64,000 nt of DNA from Streptomyces sp. AC558_RSS880 (GTDB lineage: Bacteria; Actinomycetota; Actinomycetes; Streptomycetales; Streptomycetaceae): positions 62,001-126,000 of the forward strand of contig NZ_JAGMUJ010000133.1 in the NCBI RefSeq assembly GCF_019049255.1, in the 5' to 3' direction. The translations under genes were made by a program, and so were the position numbers. Of the stretch, positions 24,914 through 33,616 are shown one piece after another. Below the pieces are notes generated by a model. It saw only the letters and a list, made by a program, of their open reading frames with translations. It did no database searches and had not been told where the DNA came from. Within the stretch, counting starts at the first letter, position 1, and every line of letters starts with the position of its first letter.

Positions 24914-26029
24914 CTACGACGGTCTTGAAGGAATCGGACACGCGAGTTCGGACCGGACGAGTTCGAGGAGCCGTCCGGTCCAGTTGCGGCCCCGGCCGCG
25001 GTCGTCGCCCCAGAAGGCGGAGTCGGAGTCGCCGTAGACGATCGTCGCGTCGTCGGTGGCCAGCAGGGCGCGGGCCAGTTCCGGATGCCGGGTGAACTTG
25101 GCACGCAGCAGCGCCGTCATGACGGCGGTCCGTCGCCGCTCCCAGTCCTCGCTCCGATCGGCGTCGGCGGCCAGGTTCCGGGCGCTGAAGGTGCTGTCCG
25201 CGGCGGCGACCGCCTCCCGCAGGGCGGGGTCGGCGACGGAGAGGGCCCAGTAGGCGTGGGTGACGGTGGGGTAGGTGACGCCGTCGACCTCGACGGGCGC
25301 CGGGTACTCGTTGCGCAGCGCCTTCGTGCCCGGGTCGTCGGACGGCTTGAGCGGGTAGCTCTCGTACAGGTGGACCGCGGGGGCGACGGCGGTCGCGGGA
25401 CCGTCGGCCGGAACGCGCGAACGCCCCTTCGCGATCCACTCGGCCCGCTCCTCGAAGTAGGAGAGCGCCCGGTCGTACTCGTCCTGCGTGACCTCCTCGT
25501 CGGGCCGGCGGTCGGTGGTCCCGCCGGGGCCGGCCACCAGCACCTGCAACGGCCAGTCCTTGCGGTCCATGTCGCCCAGCGCGTAGTGCCGCCGCGTCTC
25601 GGGTATGGCGAAGTACGCGTCGCGTGCCGCGTCCCGGTTCTCCTCGGTGGGGTCGGCCAGGAACACGTCGACCGCCGCCAGACAGCGGGCGGTCGAGTCC
25701 GGGCGCCCGTTGAGCTGGTCGATGGTGTCCCGTATCTCGGCGACCAGGACCTCGGGAGTGAGCCAGGTCTGCGGCTCGGCGAACTTCCACCGGGCCAGGT
25801 CGAAGGCGGACGCCTCCGCGCCCTCGGGGAGTTCGGTCGCCACCCGGCCGCTGCGCAGCTTCTTCTCGAACTCCTCCAGGGTGACCAGTCCCCAGCAGTC
25901 GATGAGCCCGTCCGCGTAGATGAACAGGTCGGTCAGGTGGTAGTCGAAGTTGCGGATGAAGGCGTGCCGCCAGGTCCCGGGGACGCGTACGCCGTCCGCC
26001 ATGCGGTAGGTGATCCGGTTGCCGATCAT
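24914..26029 (-). CDS. NADAR domain protein with extra N-terminal domain
   Basis: A 371-residue protein. Residues 1-70 ('ITYRMADGVRVPGTWRHAFIRNFDYHLTDLFIYADGLIDCWG') form a small all-beta domain of unknown function. About residues 220-365 are NADAR/YbiA-like: 'LYESYPLKPSDDPGTKALRNEYPAPVEVDGVTYPTVTHAYWALS', 'MTALLRAKFTRHPELARALLATDDATIVYGDSDSAFWG' and 'GRNWTGRLLELVRSEL'. NADAR proteins are N-glycosidases; YbiA-type cleaves toxic riboflavin intermediates and others remove ADP-ribose from guanine in DNA. The two-domain arrangement is unusual to me and leaves the substrate open. It diverges from the ThuA gene across 72 bases. Confidence 0.8.
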   Translation of the reverse strand: MIGNRITYRMADGVRVPGTWRHAFIRNFDYHLTDLFIYADGLIDCWGLVTLEEFEKKLRSGRVATELPEGAEASAFDLARWKFAEPQTWLTPEVLVAEIRDTIDQLNGRPDSTARCLAAVDVFLADPTEENRDAARDAYFAIPETRRHYALGDMDRKDWPLQVLVAGPGGTTDRRPDEEVTQDEYDRALSYFEERAEWIAKGRSRVPADGPATAVAPAVHLYESYPLKPSDDPGTKALRNEYPAPVEVDGVTYPTVTHAYWALSVADPALREAVAAADSTFSARNLAADADRSEDWERRRTAVMTALLRAKFTRHPELARALLATDDATIVYGDSDSAFWGDDRGRGRNWTGRLLELVRSELACPIPSRPS

Positions 26030-26088
26030 CCGCACATTCTGGAGGACCGCGACACCCGCCCGACATCGAGTTTCCGGCGCCCACCGCA

Positions 26089-26094
26089 TAGGCT
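26089..26094 (+). promoter_or_regulatory. -10 box of the ThuA gene
   Basis: TAGGCT ends seven bases before the ATG at 26102, and no ribosome site lies between; a leaderless transcript is likely. Confidence 0.45.
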
Positions 26095-26101
26095 CCCGCC
26101 C

Positions 26102-26824
26102 ATGGCCGCCCCCGCACTCCTCGTGTACACCCGCACCACCGACTACCGGCACGACTCCATCCCCGCCGGTGTCGCCGCCCTGCGCACCCTCGGCGACTTC
26201 ACCGTCGACGCCACCGAGGACCCGGCCGCCTTCGAGGAACCGCTCGACGACTACGCCGCCGTCGTCTTCCTCTCCACCAGCGGCGAGGTGCTCACCCCGG
26301 CCGGGCGGCAGCGGCTCGCCGCGTACGTCGAGGCGGGCGGCGGGTTCGTCGGGGTGCACGCGGCGGCCTGCACGGAGTACGACTGGCCGTACTACGGCGA
26401 ACTCCTCGGCGCCCGCTTCGACCGGCACCCGGCCTTCCAGCCGGGCCGCGCCGTGATCGAGGACCACGACCACCCGGCGACCCGGCATCTGCCCGCCGTC
26501 TGGGAGTTCACGGACGAGTGGTACGACTTCCGCACCAATCCGCGCCCCGCCGCGCGGGTCCTCGTCTCCGCCGACGAGTCGTCGTACGAGGGCGGCGGGA
26601 TGGGCCCCGACCACCCCCTGGCGTGGTGCCGCGACCAGGGCGCCGGGCGGGTCTTCTACACCGCGCTCGGGCATGCCGCCGAGGCCTACGACGACCCCGC
26701 CTTCCGCGCTCACCTGCGCGGCGGGATCGGCTGGGCGGCCGCCCCGCGCCTCCGGGCGCCGTCCCCCGCCCCCCTGGAGACCGGGGCGGGCGAGCGGGTC
26801 AGTCCGGGCGGTGGGCCGACGTGA
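26102..26824 (+). CDS. ThuA-like domain protein
   Basis: A 240-residue protein with the ThuA/class I amidotransferase-like fold: 'LLVYTRTTDYRHDSIPAGVAAL', 'YAAVVFLSTSGEVL', 'GGGFVGVHAAACTEYDWPYYGELLGARFDRHP' and 'AWCRDQGAGRVFYTALGHAAEAY' are all present. ThuA proteins act in trehalose, trehalulose and other sugar metabolism, but the catalytic role is not settled. No signal peptide is visible, so it is cytoplasmic. Its stop overlaps the convergent MFS gene by 26 bases. Confidence 0.85.
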   Translation: MAAPALLVYTRTTDYRHDSIPAGVAALRTLGDFTVDATEDPAAFEEPLDDYAAVVFLSTSGEVLTPAGRQRLAAYVEAGGGFVGVHAAACTEYDWPYYGELLGARFDRHPAFQPGRAVIEDHDHPATRHLPAVWEFTDEWYDFRTNPRPAARVLVSADESSYEGGGMGPDHPLAWCRDQGAGRVFYTALGHAAEAYDDPAFRAHLRGGIGWAAAPRLRAPSPAPLETGAGERVSPGGGPT

Positions 26825-28025
26825 CCCGGGCGGCTTCCGCCGGGGCCCCGGTGCCGGACGAGGTGATCACCTCGGAGCGGCGGCCGTCCCGGTTCAGGAG
26901 GCCGCCCGTGAGGGCGAGGCCGAGACCGGCCACGGCGAGGGCGGCGCCGACCAGGGCGGGGGAGGTCCAGCCCCAGCCCGCAGAGAGGGCCAGCCCGCCG
27001 AGCCAGGCGCCGCCCGCGTTGGCCAGGTTGAAGGCGGAGTGGTTGGAGGCCGCGGCCATCGTCGGGGCGTCCTTCGCCTTGGCCATGAGCAGCATCTGGA
27101 CGGGCGTGGTGATGAAGGCGCCCAGCGCACCGATGAAGGTGATCGTCACCAGGGCGGACCAGGTGCTGTGGACGGTGAAGGAGAACGTCACCAGCGCCGC
27201 CGCGAGCAGGGCGAGCCCCGCGTACAGCGTCGGGCGCAGGGCGCGGTCCGTGAGCGGGCCCGCGACCAGCGTGCCGAGCGTCATGCCGACGCCGTAGAGC
27301 GCGAGGACCAGGGTGGTCGAGGAGTCGGAGATGCCCGTCACGTTCGTCAGGATGGGCACCAGGTAGCTGTAGACGGCGAAGAAGCCGCCGAATCCCACCA
27401 CGGCGACGGCCAGGCCGATCGCGACCTGCCGGTTGCCCATCGCCCGCAGCTCGTGCCGGATGCCGGACTGTCCGCCGCGGGGCTGGTGGGGGACGAAGAG
27501 GGCCAGCGCGGCGAGGGCGGCGAGGCCGATGACGGCGATCGCGAGGTAGGCGGACCGCCAGCCCAGCTGCTGGCCGAGGGCCGTGCCGGCCGGGACGCCG
27601 ACGATGTTCGCGACGGTGAGCCCGAGGAACATCTTCGAGACGGCGCGCGCGGCCCGGTCGGGGGCGACCAGCCGGGAGGCCACGACGGCGCCCACGCCGA
27701 ACAGCGCCCCGTGCGGCAGCCCCGTCAGGAAACGCGCCCCGAAGAGCAGGCCGAAGGTGGGGGCGAGCGCGGACGCGACGTTGCCGACCACGAACAGCCC
27801 GGACAGGAGCAGCAGCAGCCGCTTGTGGGGCACGCGCGCCCCGATGCCCGTCAGTACGGGGGCGCCGACGACGACACCGAGCGCGTAGGCCGAGACGAGG
27901 TTGCCGGCGTCCGGCACGGAGACGCCGACCCCGTCGGCGATCTGGGGCAGCAGCCCCATGGTGGCGAACTCGGTCGTGCCGAGGCCGAACGCGACGACGG
28001 CCAGGGCGAGCAGAGCCAGTGGCAT
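26799..28025 (-). CDS. MFS transporter, AraJ/Cmx-type
   Basis: A 408-residue transporter with 12 predicted helices in two bundles. Family marks are 'FGLGTTEFATMGLLPQIADGVGVSVPDAGNLVSAYALGVVVGAPVL', the loop 'RVPHKRLLLLLSGLFV' and 'GLPHGALFGVGAVVASRL'. This is the DHA1 drug-efflux branch that includes arabinose exporters and Cmx-type chloramphenicol exporters. The substrate is unknown. The start at 28025 (MPLALLALAV) begins at helix 1; the open frame upstream lacks hydrophobic structure. It overlaps the ThuA gene end by 26 bases. Confidence 0.86.
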   Translation of the reverse strand: MPLALLALAVVAFGLGTTEFATMGLLPQIADGVGVSVPDAGNLVSAYALGVVVGAPVLTGIGARVPHKRLLLLLSGLFVVGNVASALAPTFGLLFGARFLTGLPHGALFGVGAVVASRLVAPDRAARAVSKMFLGLTVANIVGVPAGTALGQQLGWRSAYLAIAVIGLAALAALALFVPHQPRGGQSGIRHELRAMGNRQVAIGLAVAVVGFGGFFAVYSYLVPILTNVTGISDSSTTLVLALYGVGMTLGTLVAGPLTDRALRPTLYAGLALLAAALVTFSFTVHSTWSALVTITFIGALGAFITTPVQMLLMAKAKDAPTMAAASNHSAFNLANAGGAWLGGLALSAGWGWTSPALVGAALAVAGLGLALTGGLLNRDGRRSEVITSSGTGAPAEAARVTSAHRPD

Positions 28026-28334
28026 GGTGCGGGGAAACCTTTCGAAGACAGCGGGCCGGATCGGGGGCGGGGGAAGGACCGAGGTCGTCCCCGGCTCTCG
28101 TGGCCGGTCGCGCCGAGCACCATTGCCCCGCGCACCCCGGGACAGGGGAAGCCCATAAGGAGCGGAGCAAGAACGGCGGCCCGCGCATTCCAAGATCGAG
28201 CCGCACATCGCCGTGAGCTGTGTCACGCCGTACCGGGCGGGGCGCCGCCCTCCGGCCCGGCCCCCTCCCGGGAGCCGGGTTCCGCCGCCGGCCGCACGGC
28301 GGGGCGGGCTCGTACCGGAGCGCGGTGCCGCCCG
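28026..28334. other. Intergenic region with a candidate terminator
   Basis: No gene is supported in these 309 bases between the MFS start and the LacI stop. The only structure seen is a GC-rich hairpin, CCCGGC (28256-28261) with GCCGGG (28274-28279), which could terminate the LacI gene on the minus strand. The MFS promoter must lie in the part next to 28026, but no clear hexamers stand out. Confidence 0.5.
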
Positions 28335-29405
28335 TCAGCCGTGACCGTTCGGACGGGGCCCGGGAGGTGCCGTGCTGGCGCGTTCCACCAGCCGGGTCGA
28401 CAGTTCCGTGCGGGTGCTCTCCGGGCGGTGGCCGTCCATCATGCGCAGCAGCAGCCGCAGGGCCGTCGCGGCCATCTCGGACAGGGGCTGGCGGACCGTC
28501 GTCAGGGCCGGGGTGAGCCAGCGGGCCTCGGGCAGGTCGTCGTAGCCGACCACGCTCATGTCGTCCGGTACGCGCAGACCCCGCTCGGCCAGGGCCTCGT
28601 AGACCCCCAGCGCCATCCGGTCCGCGCAGACGAAGACGGCCGTGGGCGGCTCGGGCAGATCGAGGAGTTCGCGCACGCGGCGGCCGGCCGCGTCCTCACC
28701 GGAGCCGGCGTGCCGGACGTACTCGGGGCGGTGCCGTACACCCGCCGCGGCGAGGGCCGAGCGGTAGCCGGCGATCCGCGCGTCGGCGCACAGCGTGTGC
28801 CGGTGTCCGGCGACGACCGCGATGCGCTCGTGGCCCAGGGCCAGCAGGTGCTCGGTCGCCGTCACCCCGCCCCGCCAGTTCGCCGCCCCGACCGAGACGA
28901 CACCCGGCGGCGGTTCGAGCACCGGGTCGATCATCACGAACGGGATGCGGTGCTGCTTGAGCCACGCGTACTGCGGGTCGCTCAGCTCCGCCAGGTGGAA
29001 CAGCACCCCCGACGATCCCCGCAGGACGAGCTTGTCCAGCCAGCCCCGCTCCGGCCGCTCCGGCCGCTCCGCACGGCTCCGCGTCAGGGCCGCCGAGACG
29101 ACGAGCTCGAGACCCGCGTCGTCCGCCGCCTCCTCCGCGCCGTGCAGCACCGCGCCCGAGCCGGAGGTCTCCAGCGAGTGGACCACGAGGTCCACCAGAC
29201 GCGGCGCCCTCCCGCCGTCGAACCGGGGTCTCCTGATGTAACCGAGCCGGTCCAGTGCCTCGGTGACGCGGCGGCGGGTCTCGGGCGCCACGTCCTCGCG
29301 GCCGTTGACCACCTTGGACGCGGTCGGCACCGACACCCCCGCCTCACGGGCCACCACCGCCAGCGTCGGCCCGGCCGTCACGCCGGCACTCCCCGCACGG
29401 ACCAC
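28335..29405 (-). CDS. LacI family transcriptional regulator
   Basis: A 356-residue repressor. Residues 12-35 are the LacI helix-turn-helix and hinge ('PTLAVVAREAGVSVPTASKVVNGREDVAPETRRRV'), followed by a periplasmic-binding-like sugar sensor with 'LALGHERIAVVAGHRH' and 'DMSVVGYDDLPEARWLTPALTTVRQPLSEM'. It should bind the palindrome just upstream of its own start and may control the divergent carboxylesterase gene. The effector is presumably a sugar or a sugar-derived ester, which is inferred. Confidence 0.88.
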   Translation of the reverse strand: MVRAGSAGVTAGPTLAVVAREAGVSVPTASKVVNGREDVAPETRRRVTEALDRLGYIRRPRFDGGRAPRLVDLVVHSLETSGSGAVLHGAEEAADDAGLELVVSAALTRSRAERPERPERGWLDKLVLRGSSGVLFHLAELSDPQYAWLKQHRIPFVMIDPVLEPPPGVVSVGAANWRGGVTATEHLLALGHERIAVVAGHRHTLCADARIAGYRSALAAAGVRHRPEYVRHAGSGEDAAGRRVRELLDLPEPPTAVFVCADRMALGVYEALAERGLRVPDDMSVVGYDDLPEARWLTPALTTVRQPLSEMAATALRLLLRMMDGHRPESTRTELSTRLVERASTAPPGPRPNGHG

Positions 29406-29426
29406 GAGTACCCACCTCTCCGAATA

Positions 29427-29438
29427 GAAAGCGCTTCC
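29427..29438. promoter_or_regulatory. LacI-type operator
   Basis: GAAAGCGCTTCC carries the central CG-flanked palindrome (AAGCGCTT) characteristic of LacI-family operators. It lies 22 bases upstream of the LacI start and about 140 bases before the divergent esterase, so autoregulation is the first expectation. Confidence 0.72.
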
Positions 29439-29579
29439 TACTGTAGGTCCGGCACACCGGAGCGGGAAGAACTCTCACGCGTACCCAGGAATACCGAAGG
29501 GCGTCGCGGCGCTCTCGTGTCACCGGCGGGCCCGTCCGGTGCGCGACGCGACGCGGCACGGTGAAGGGCTGGTGGGCGA

Positions 29580-31127
29580 ATGACGACAGACCGGGACGAC
29601 CCCGTGACCAGAACCCCGTACGGAGCCGTGCGCGGCCGCTGGGAGCGGAACGTGGCCGTCTTCCGGGGCATCCCCTACGCGGCACCCCCCTTCGGCCCCC
29701 GCCGCTTCCGCCCGCCGGTCCCCCCGGACCGCTGGGACGGCGTACGGGAAGCCGCCGCCTTCGGACCGACGGCCCCCAAGCCCCCGTACTCGGAGGCCTT
29801 CGCGCAGTACCTCTCCGACCCGGTCGTCCCCGGCGACGACTGCCTCAACCTCAACGTCTGGACCCCCGACCCCGCCCCCGGCGCCCGCCTCCCCGTCCTC
29901 GTATGGCTCCACGGCGGCGCCCTGACCAGGGGCTCCTCGGCCGTTCCCGTCTACGACGGCCACACCTTCGCCCGCGACGGCGTGGTGTTCGTGTCGGTCA
30001 ACTACCGCCTCGGCGTCGAGGGCTACGGCCTCTTCCCGGACACCCCCGCCAACCCCGGCCTGCGCGACCAGCTCGCCGCGCTCCACTGGGTCCACGAGTC
30101 GATCGGGGCCTTCGGCGGCGACCCCGACCGCATCACCCTCGGCGGCCAGTCCGCCGGAGCGATCAGCACGGGCGCGCTCGTCGCCGCCCCGCAGACCCGG
30201 GGACTGGTCCGCCGGGCCGTCCTGCAGAGCGGCCCACCCGAGACCACCGACCGCGACAAGGTGCGCCGCATGGTCCGCCGCATGGCGAACCGCCTGAGGA
30301 TCCCCGCCACCGCCGAAGCCTTCGCCGCCGCCGACCGCGGCCAACTCCTCCGCGTCCAGGCCGACATCGGCCGCCTCAGCAGCCCGATACTCGGCGGCCC
30401 CGCCTTCGGTGTCGTCACCGACGGCGACCTGGTCCCGCGCGACCCCCTGGAGGCGCTCACCGACGGCGCGGCCCCCGGTGTGGAGCTGCTGACCGGCTGG
30501 ACCCGCGACGAGTACCGCCTCTGGCTCGTCCCCGGCGGCCTGGTCGAACGCGTCGACCGCCTCGGCGCGGTCGCCCTCGCCGGCGCGATGGCCCGCTGCC
30601 GCTGCGGCAGCGAGGTCCCGCGCGGCTACCGCGCCCTGCGCCCGGACGCCGGCACCGCGGAACTCGTCGGCCAGCTGGTCACCGACCACCTGCTCCGCAT
30701 CCCCCTGCACCGGCTCGCCGACGGCCGCCGGGACCCCTCGTACGTCTACGAGTTCGCCTGGCCCTCCCGCCGCCCCGGCATGGGCGCCTGCCACGCCCTG
30801 GAACTCGGCTTCGTCTTCGACAGCGGCGACGAACCCGCCGCCCGCAAACTCGCGGGTGAGGGCGCACCGCAGGACCTGGCCGACGCGATGCACGGGGCGT
30901 GGGTGCGGTTCGTCTCCGACGGCTCGCCGGGCTGGGAGCGCTGGAACCCGCACCACCCGGTGCAGGTGTACGGCGACGGCGACCCGCACGTCGAACACGG
31001 CCCCCGGGACCGCGAACTCGCCCTGTGGACCACGGCCGCCGCCGAGGGCCCCGAGCCCGCCACGACCCCTGAACTCCGCTCGGTCGTCCGCCGCCTGCGC
31101 CGCAGCGGCGCACTCCGCCGCACCTGA
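29580..31127 (+). CDS. Type B carboxylesterase/lipase
   Basis: A 515-residue alpha/beta hydrolase. Oxyanion-hole 'HGGA' is at residues 111-114 and the nucleophile elbow 'GGQSAGA' places the catalytic Ser at 191; 'FRGIPYAAPPFGPRRFRPP' and 'EDCLNLNVW'-type 'DDCLNLNVWTPD' are family signatures. A late His-containing segment ('GACHALELGFVFDS') gives the third triad residue. No signal peptide is seen, so it acts in the cytoplasm. Natural substrates of this family range from p-nitrobenzyl esters to carbamates. It is divergent from the LacI regulator, its likely controller. Confidence 0.87.
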   Translation: MTTDRDDPVTRTPYGAVRGRWERNVAVFRGIPYAAPPFGPRRFRPPVPPDRWDGVREAAAFGPTAPKPPYSEAFAQYLSDPVVPGDDCLNLNVWTPDPAPGARLPVLVWLHGGALTRGSSAVPVYDGHTFARDGVVFVSVNYRLGVEGYGLFPDTPANPGLRDQLAALHWVHESIGAFGGDPDRITLGGQSAGAISTGALVAAPQTRGLVRRAVLQSGPPETTDRDKVRRMVRRMANRLRIPATAEAFAAADRGQLLRVQADIGRLSSPILGGPAFGVVTDGDLVPRDPLEALTDGAAPGVELLTGWTRDEYRLWLVPGGLVERVDRLGAVALAGAMARCRCGSEVPRGYRALRPDAGTAELVGQLVTDHLLRIPLHRLADGRRDPSYVYEFAWPSRRPGMGACHALELGFVFDSGDEPAARKLAGEGAPQDLADAMHGAWVRFVSDGSPGWERWNPHHPVQVYGDGDPHVEHGPRDRELALWTTAAAEGPEPATTPELRSVVRRLRRSGALRRT

Positions 31128-31313
31128 CACGGGTGCGCGGCCGGACGGGCCCGCTCGACGGACGGGTCGCACCGGCGGGCCACGAGCGGAGGGCGCGGCC
31201 GTGGGCTCCGCCACCGCGGAGGAGGCGCCGCACCCCGGGACGCACGGAGGTGGACGCTCCTCTCCCCGACGTCCCGTCGGCGTGCGTCCCGCGCGGGCCG
31301 GGGCGGCGGCCGG

Positions 31314-31334
31314 GGTCCGCTCCGGCCCCGGACC
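31314..31334. terminator. Weak candidate terminator
   Basis: GGTCCG and CGGACC form a 6-bp stem with a 9-base loop 22 bases from the beta-lactamase stop, between convergent genes. The rest of the 228-base gap shows nothing recognisable. Confidence 0.35.
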
Positions 31335-31355
31335 GTGCCACGGCCCGACGGCCGG

Positions 31356-32387
31356 TCACAGCTTGCCGAGGGCCTCGGCCAGCGCGGTCGCGGCGGACGC
31401 GATCACCTTGTCGTCGTGCCCGACGCCGTCGAGGTTGCGGCGGGTGAACACCGACAGGACGACCGGCGCGTCCGCCCCCGGGGGCCAGGCGATCGCCAGG
31501 TCGTTCGCGGTGCCGTGGTTGCTCGCCCCGCCGGTGCCGGTCTTGTCACCGACCGTCCAGCCCCCGGGCAGTCCCGCCTTGATCCGCTTCGTACCGGTGA
31601 GGCTCGCCTTCAGCCAGCCGACCAGCCGCGCCCGGTCCCGGGGACGGAGGACGTCACCGGTGGTGAGCTCGGAGAAGGTCCGTGCGGCCGCCGCGGGGGT
31701 GGTGGTGTCGCGCGTCTCGCCGGGCGCCCACTCGGTCAGCCGGGGCTCCGGCCGGTCCAGGCGGCTCGTCCGGTCACCGACGGCGCGGAAGAACGCGGTC
31801 AGCCCGCGCGGCCCGCCGATCCGCTCCAGGAGCATGTTGCCCGCGAAACCGTCGGACTTGGTGATCCCGGCGCGGCAGAACTGCGCGGGTGTCATCCCGG
31901 TGTCGGTGTACTCGGTGGTCTCCGGGGAGTTCCCGGTCAGCCCGGCCATGTCGGCGGGCTTCCAGCGCACCACCTCGTCCATCAGCCCCGGCTCGCCGGT
32001 GCGCGCCTTGTCCAGCACCGCCGCACACGCGAACACCTTGAACGAGGAGTTGAACGGGAAGCGCTCGTCGGCCCGGTACCCGACCGCCCGGCCGGTCCCC
32101 AGGTCGATGCCCACCGCGCCGATCCGCCCGTCGTAGGACTTCTCGAGTTCCCGCAGCGCCTCGGTCAGGCCGGAGTCGGAGGAGACGTCGTGCCGCGTCC
32201 GGGGGGTGGGGCTCGGGGCGCTCGTCCCGTCGGCGGTGCTCGTACCGCCGGTGGCACCCGCGCCGGTGACGCTGGTGGTACCCGCCGCACAGGCGGTGAC
32301 CGCCAACAGCGCGAAGGCAGCCGGCGCCGCGAGCCGTAAGAGCGAGCGGAGAGGCCGTCCCGTGCTGGGAAGGGGGTCAGGAACCAT
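31356..32387 (-). CDS. Class A beta-lactamase, secreted lipoprotein form
   Basis: A 343-residue protein. The signal peptide has a lipobox-like LLAVTAC (Cys33), then a Thr/Ser-rich linker to about residue 68. Active-site motifs: SSFK with catalytic Ser114, S178-D179-G180 in place of the usual SDN, the omega-loop Glu214 (RPEPRLTEW, where Ambler position 170 is Thr218 instead of Asn), and K282-T283-G284. SDG also occurs in mycobacterial BlaC. It hydrolyses beta-lactams outside the membrane; the position-170 change may alter deacylation. The start at 32387 gives a proper signal peptide; the open frame upstream does not. A possible BlaA/BlaB-like regulator pair is 1.2 kb away. Confidence 0.9.
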   Translation of the reverse strand: MVPDPLPSTGRPLRSLLRLAAPAAFALLAVTACAAGTTSVTGAGATGGTSTADGTSAPSPTPRTRHDVSSDSGLTEALRELEKSYDGRIGAVGIDLGTGRAVGYRADERFPFNSSFKVFACAAVLDKARTGEPGLMDEVVRWKPADMAGLTGNSPETTEYTDTGMTPAQFCRAGITKSDGFAGNMLLERIGGPRGLTAFFRAVGDRTSRLDRPEPRLTEWAPGETRDTTTPAAAARTFSELTTGDVLRPRDRARLVGWLKASLTGTKRIKAGLPGGWTVGDKTGTGGASNHGTANDLAIAWPPGADAPVVLSVFTRRNLDGVGHDDKVIASAATALAEALGKL

Positions 32388-32495
32388 AGGGGAGTGTCCC
32401 TTCTCGATAGGGGATGTTCTGCGTGTCGACCCGGCTGTCGACGACCGTCCGGACCGAACGGTAACGAAGACCCGTTGCCGTTCCGGCATGCCCTC

Positions 32496-33533
32496 CTACC
32501 GGCGTGCGGGCCGCATGTCGCCGTCGTACACGGTGCGGTAGTCCGGGACGACGATCCGGGTGGCCGGGGACGCCTTCCCGACCTGGGCGAGGAAGGCGTC
32601 GAGGTCCATCGCCGGGTCGCGGACCGGGGAACCGGTCAGCGGCAGCTCGAAGTTGTCCCAGTGGACGGGGACGACGACACCTGGGGCGTCCAGGGCGTCC
32701 AGCAGTCGGGGCACGTAGTGGTGGGTGGTGCTGGTGGCGGTGGGCACGGCGATCATCGCGAGGTCGGGGCGCAGGCCCCGCACCGCCCGCTCGTCGAAGT
32801 CGCTGGCCCCCATGAGGAAGGCCGACGGGCCGTGTTCCCCGGCCGTGACCCGGAAGGCCAGGGTGTCACCCTCGGGCAGGTCCGCGATGGTGCGGGGAAC
32901 CGTCGCGGGCGGGGCGTTCAGCGTGCCCGGGGCGAAGTACGAGCAGTTCTTGTTGCGGCTGTGCAGGCCGGGTACGACCTCGACGGTGATCGTGCCGATG
33001 TCCAGCACCTCGCCGCCCTTCACCACGGAGATCTGCTTCGGGTCGACCCCGAGGGCGGTGAGCAGGTGGTACGTGGTCTCGGTGCCGATGACGCGGGCGC
33101 CGGTGGTCCTGGCGATGTACGGCACGTCGCCGAGGTGGTCCCAGTGGGAGTGGCTCACCAGCACCAGGTCGGGACGGCCGATGTGCGCGTCCACGACGGC
33201 GGGATCCGTCTTCAGCTCCGTCTCCGGGTCGAGACCGCTGCCGAACAGCCCGGTGGGGAAGCGGGTGAGGTAGGGGTCGAAGAGCACGGTGCGGCCGCCC
33301 ACGTCGATGCGCCAGCCCGTGGTGCCGAGCCAGCGGAACGACACGGAACGGGCGGCTCGGTCACCACCCCGGTCGCGGCCGGCGGTCGTGGACGCCGGGG
33401 CTGCGGTGGCCGCCGCGGCCGGGAGCAGCGGGGCCGCCGCACCGAGCGCGGCGCCCCGCAGCACCGTACGGCGGTCGGGCCCGCGGCGGGGGAAGACGTC
33501 GGATCTGTCCGAGGTGTGCATGTCCTGGGTCAT
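32496..33533 (-). CDS. Tat-exported metallo-beta-lactamase-fold hydrolase
   Basis: A 345-residue protein. The N-terminus has a twin-arginine motif (DRRTVLRGAALG) and an Ala-rich export region to about residue 47. The MBL-fold metal motif 'HSHWDHLGD' follows, with 'LFDPYLTRFP' before it, 'GLHSRNKNCSYF' and a late 'VPVHWDNFELPL'. This is the UlaG/YcbL-like group of phosphoesterase or lactonase hydrolases, not a proven antibiotic-degrading enzyme. It is pre-folded, metal-loaded and exported. It lies 108 bases upstream of the beta-lactamase gene on the same strand and could be co-transcribed with it. Confidence 0.86.
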   Translation of the reverse strand: MTQDMHTSDRSDVFPRRGPDRRTVLRGAALGAAAPLLPAAAATAAPASTTAGRDRGGDRAARSVSFRWLGTTGWRIDVGGRTVLFDPYLTRFPTGLFGSGLDPETELKTDPAVVDAHIGRPDLVLVSHSHWDHLGDVPYIARTTGARVIGTETTYHLLTALGVDPKQISVVKGGEVLDIGTITVEVVPGLHSRNKNCSYFAPGTLNAPPATVPRTIADLPEGDTLAFRVTAGEHGPSAFLMGASDFDERAVRGLRPDLAMIAVPTATSTTHHYVPRLLDALDAPGVVVPVHWDNFELPLTGSPVRDPAMDLDAFLAQVGKASPATRIVVPDYRTVYDGDMRPARR

Positions 33534-33616
33534 GGCGTCAGCAGATCAAGGGGTGAAGTCCCCTGTCCAAGACCGGAGTCCGGCACTTCCGATACGTGAA
33601 CGCATATGTGCCCCGG

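Noticed and set aside
32496..33533. Metallo-beta-lactamase resistance enzyme
   Set aside because: Although it has the HxHxDH metal motif and neighbours a class A beta-lactamase, the sequence resembles UlaG-type hydrolases rather than class B beta-lactamases, so antibiotic hydrolysis was not claimed.
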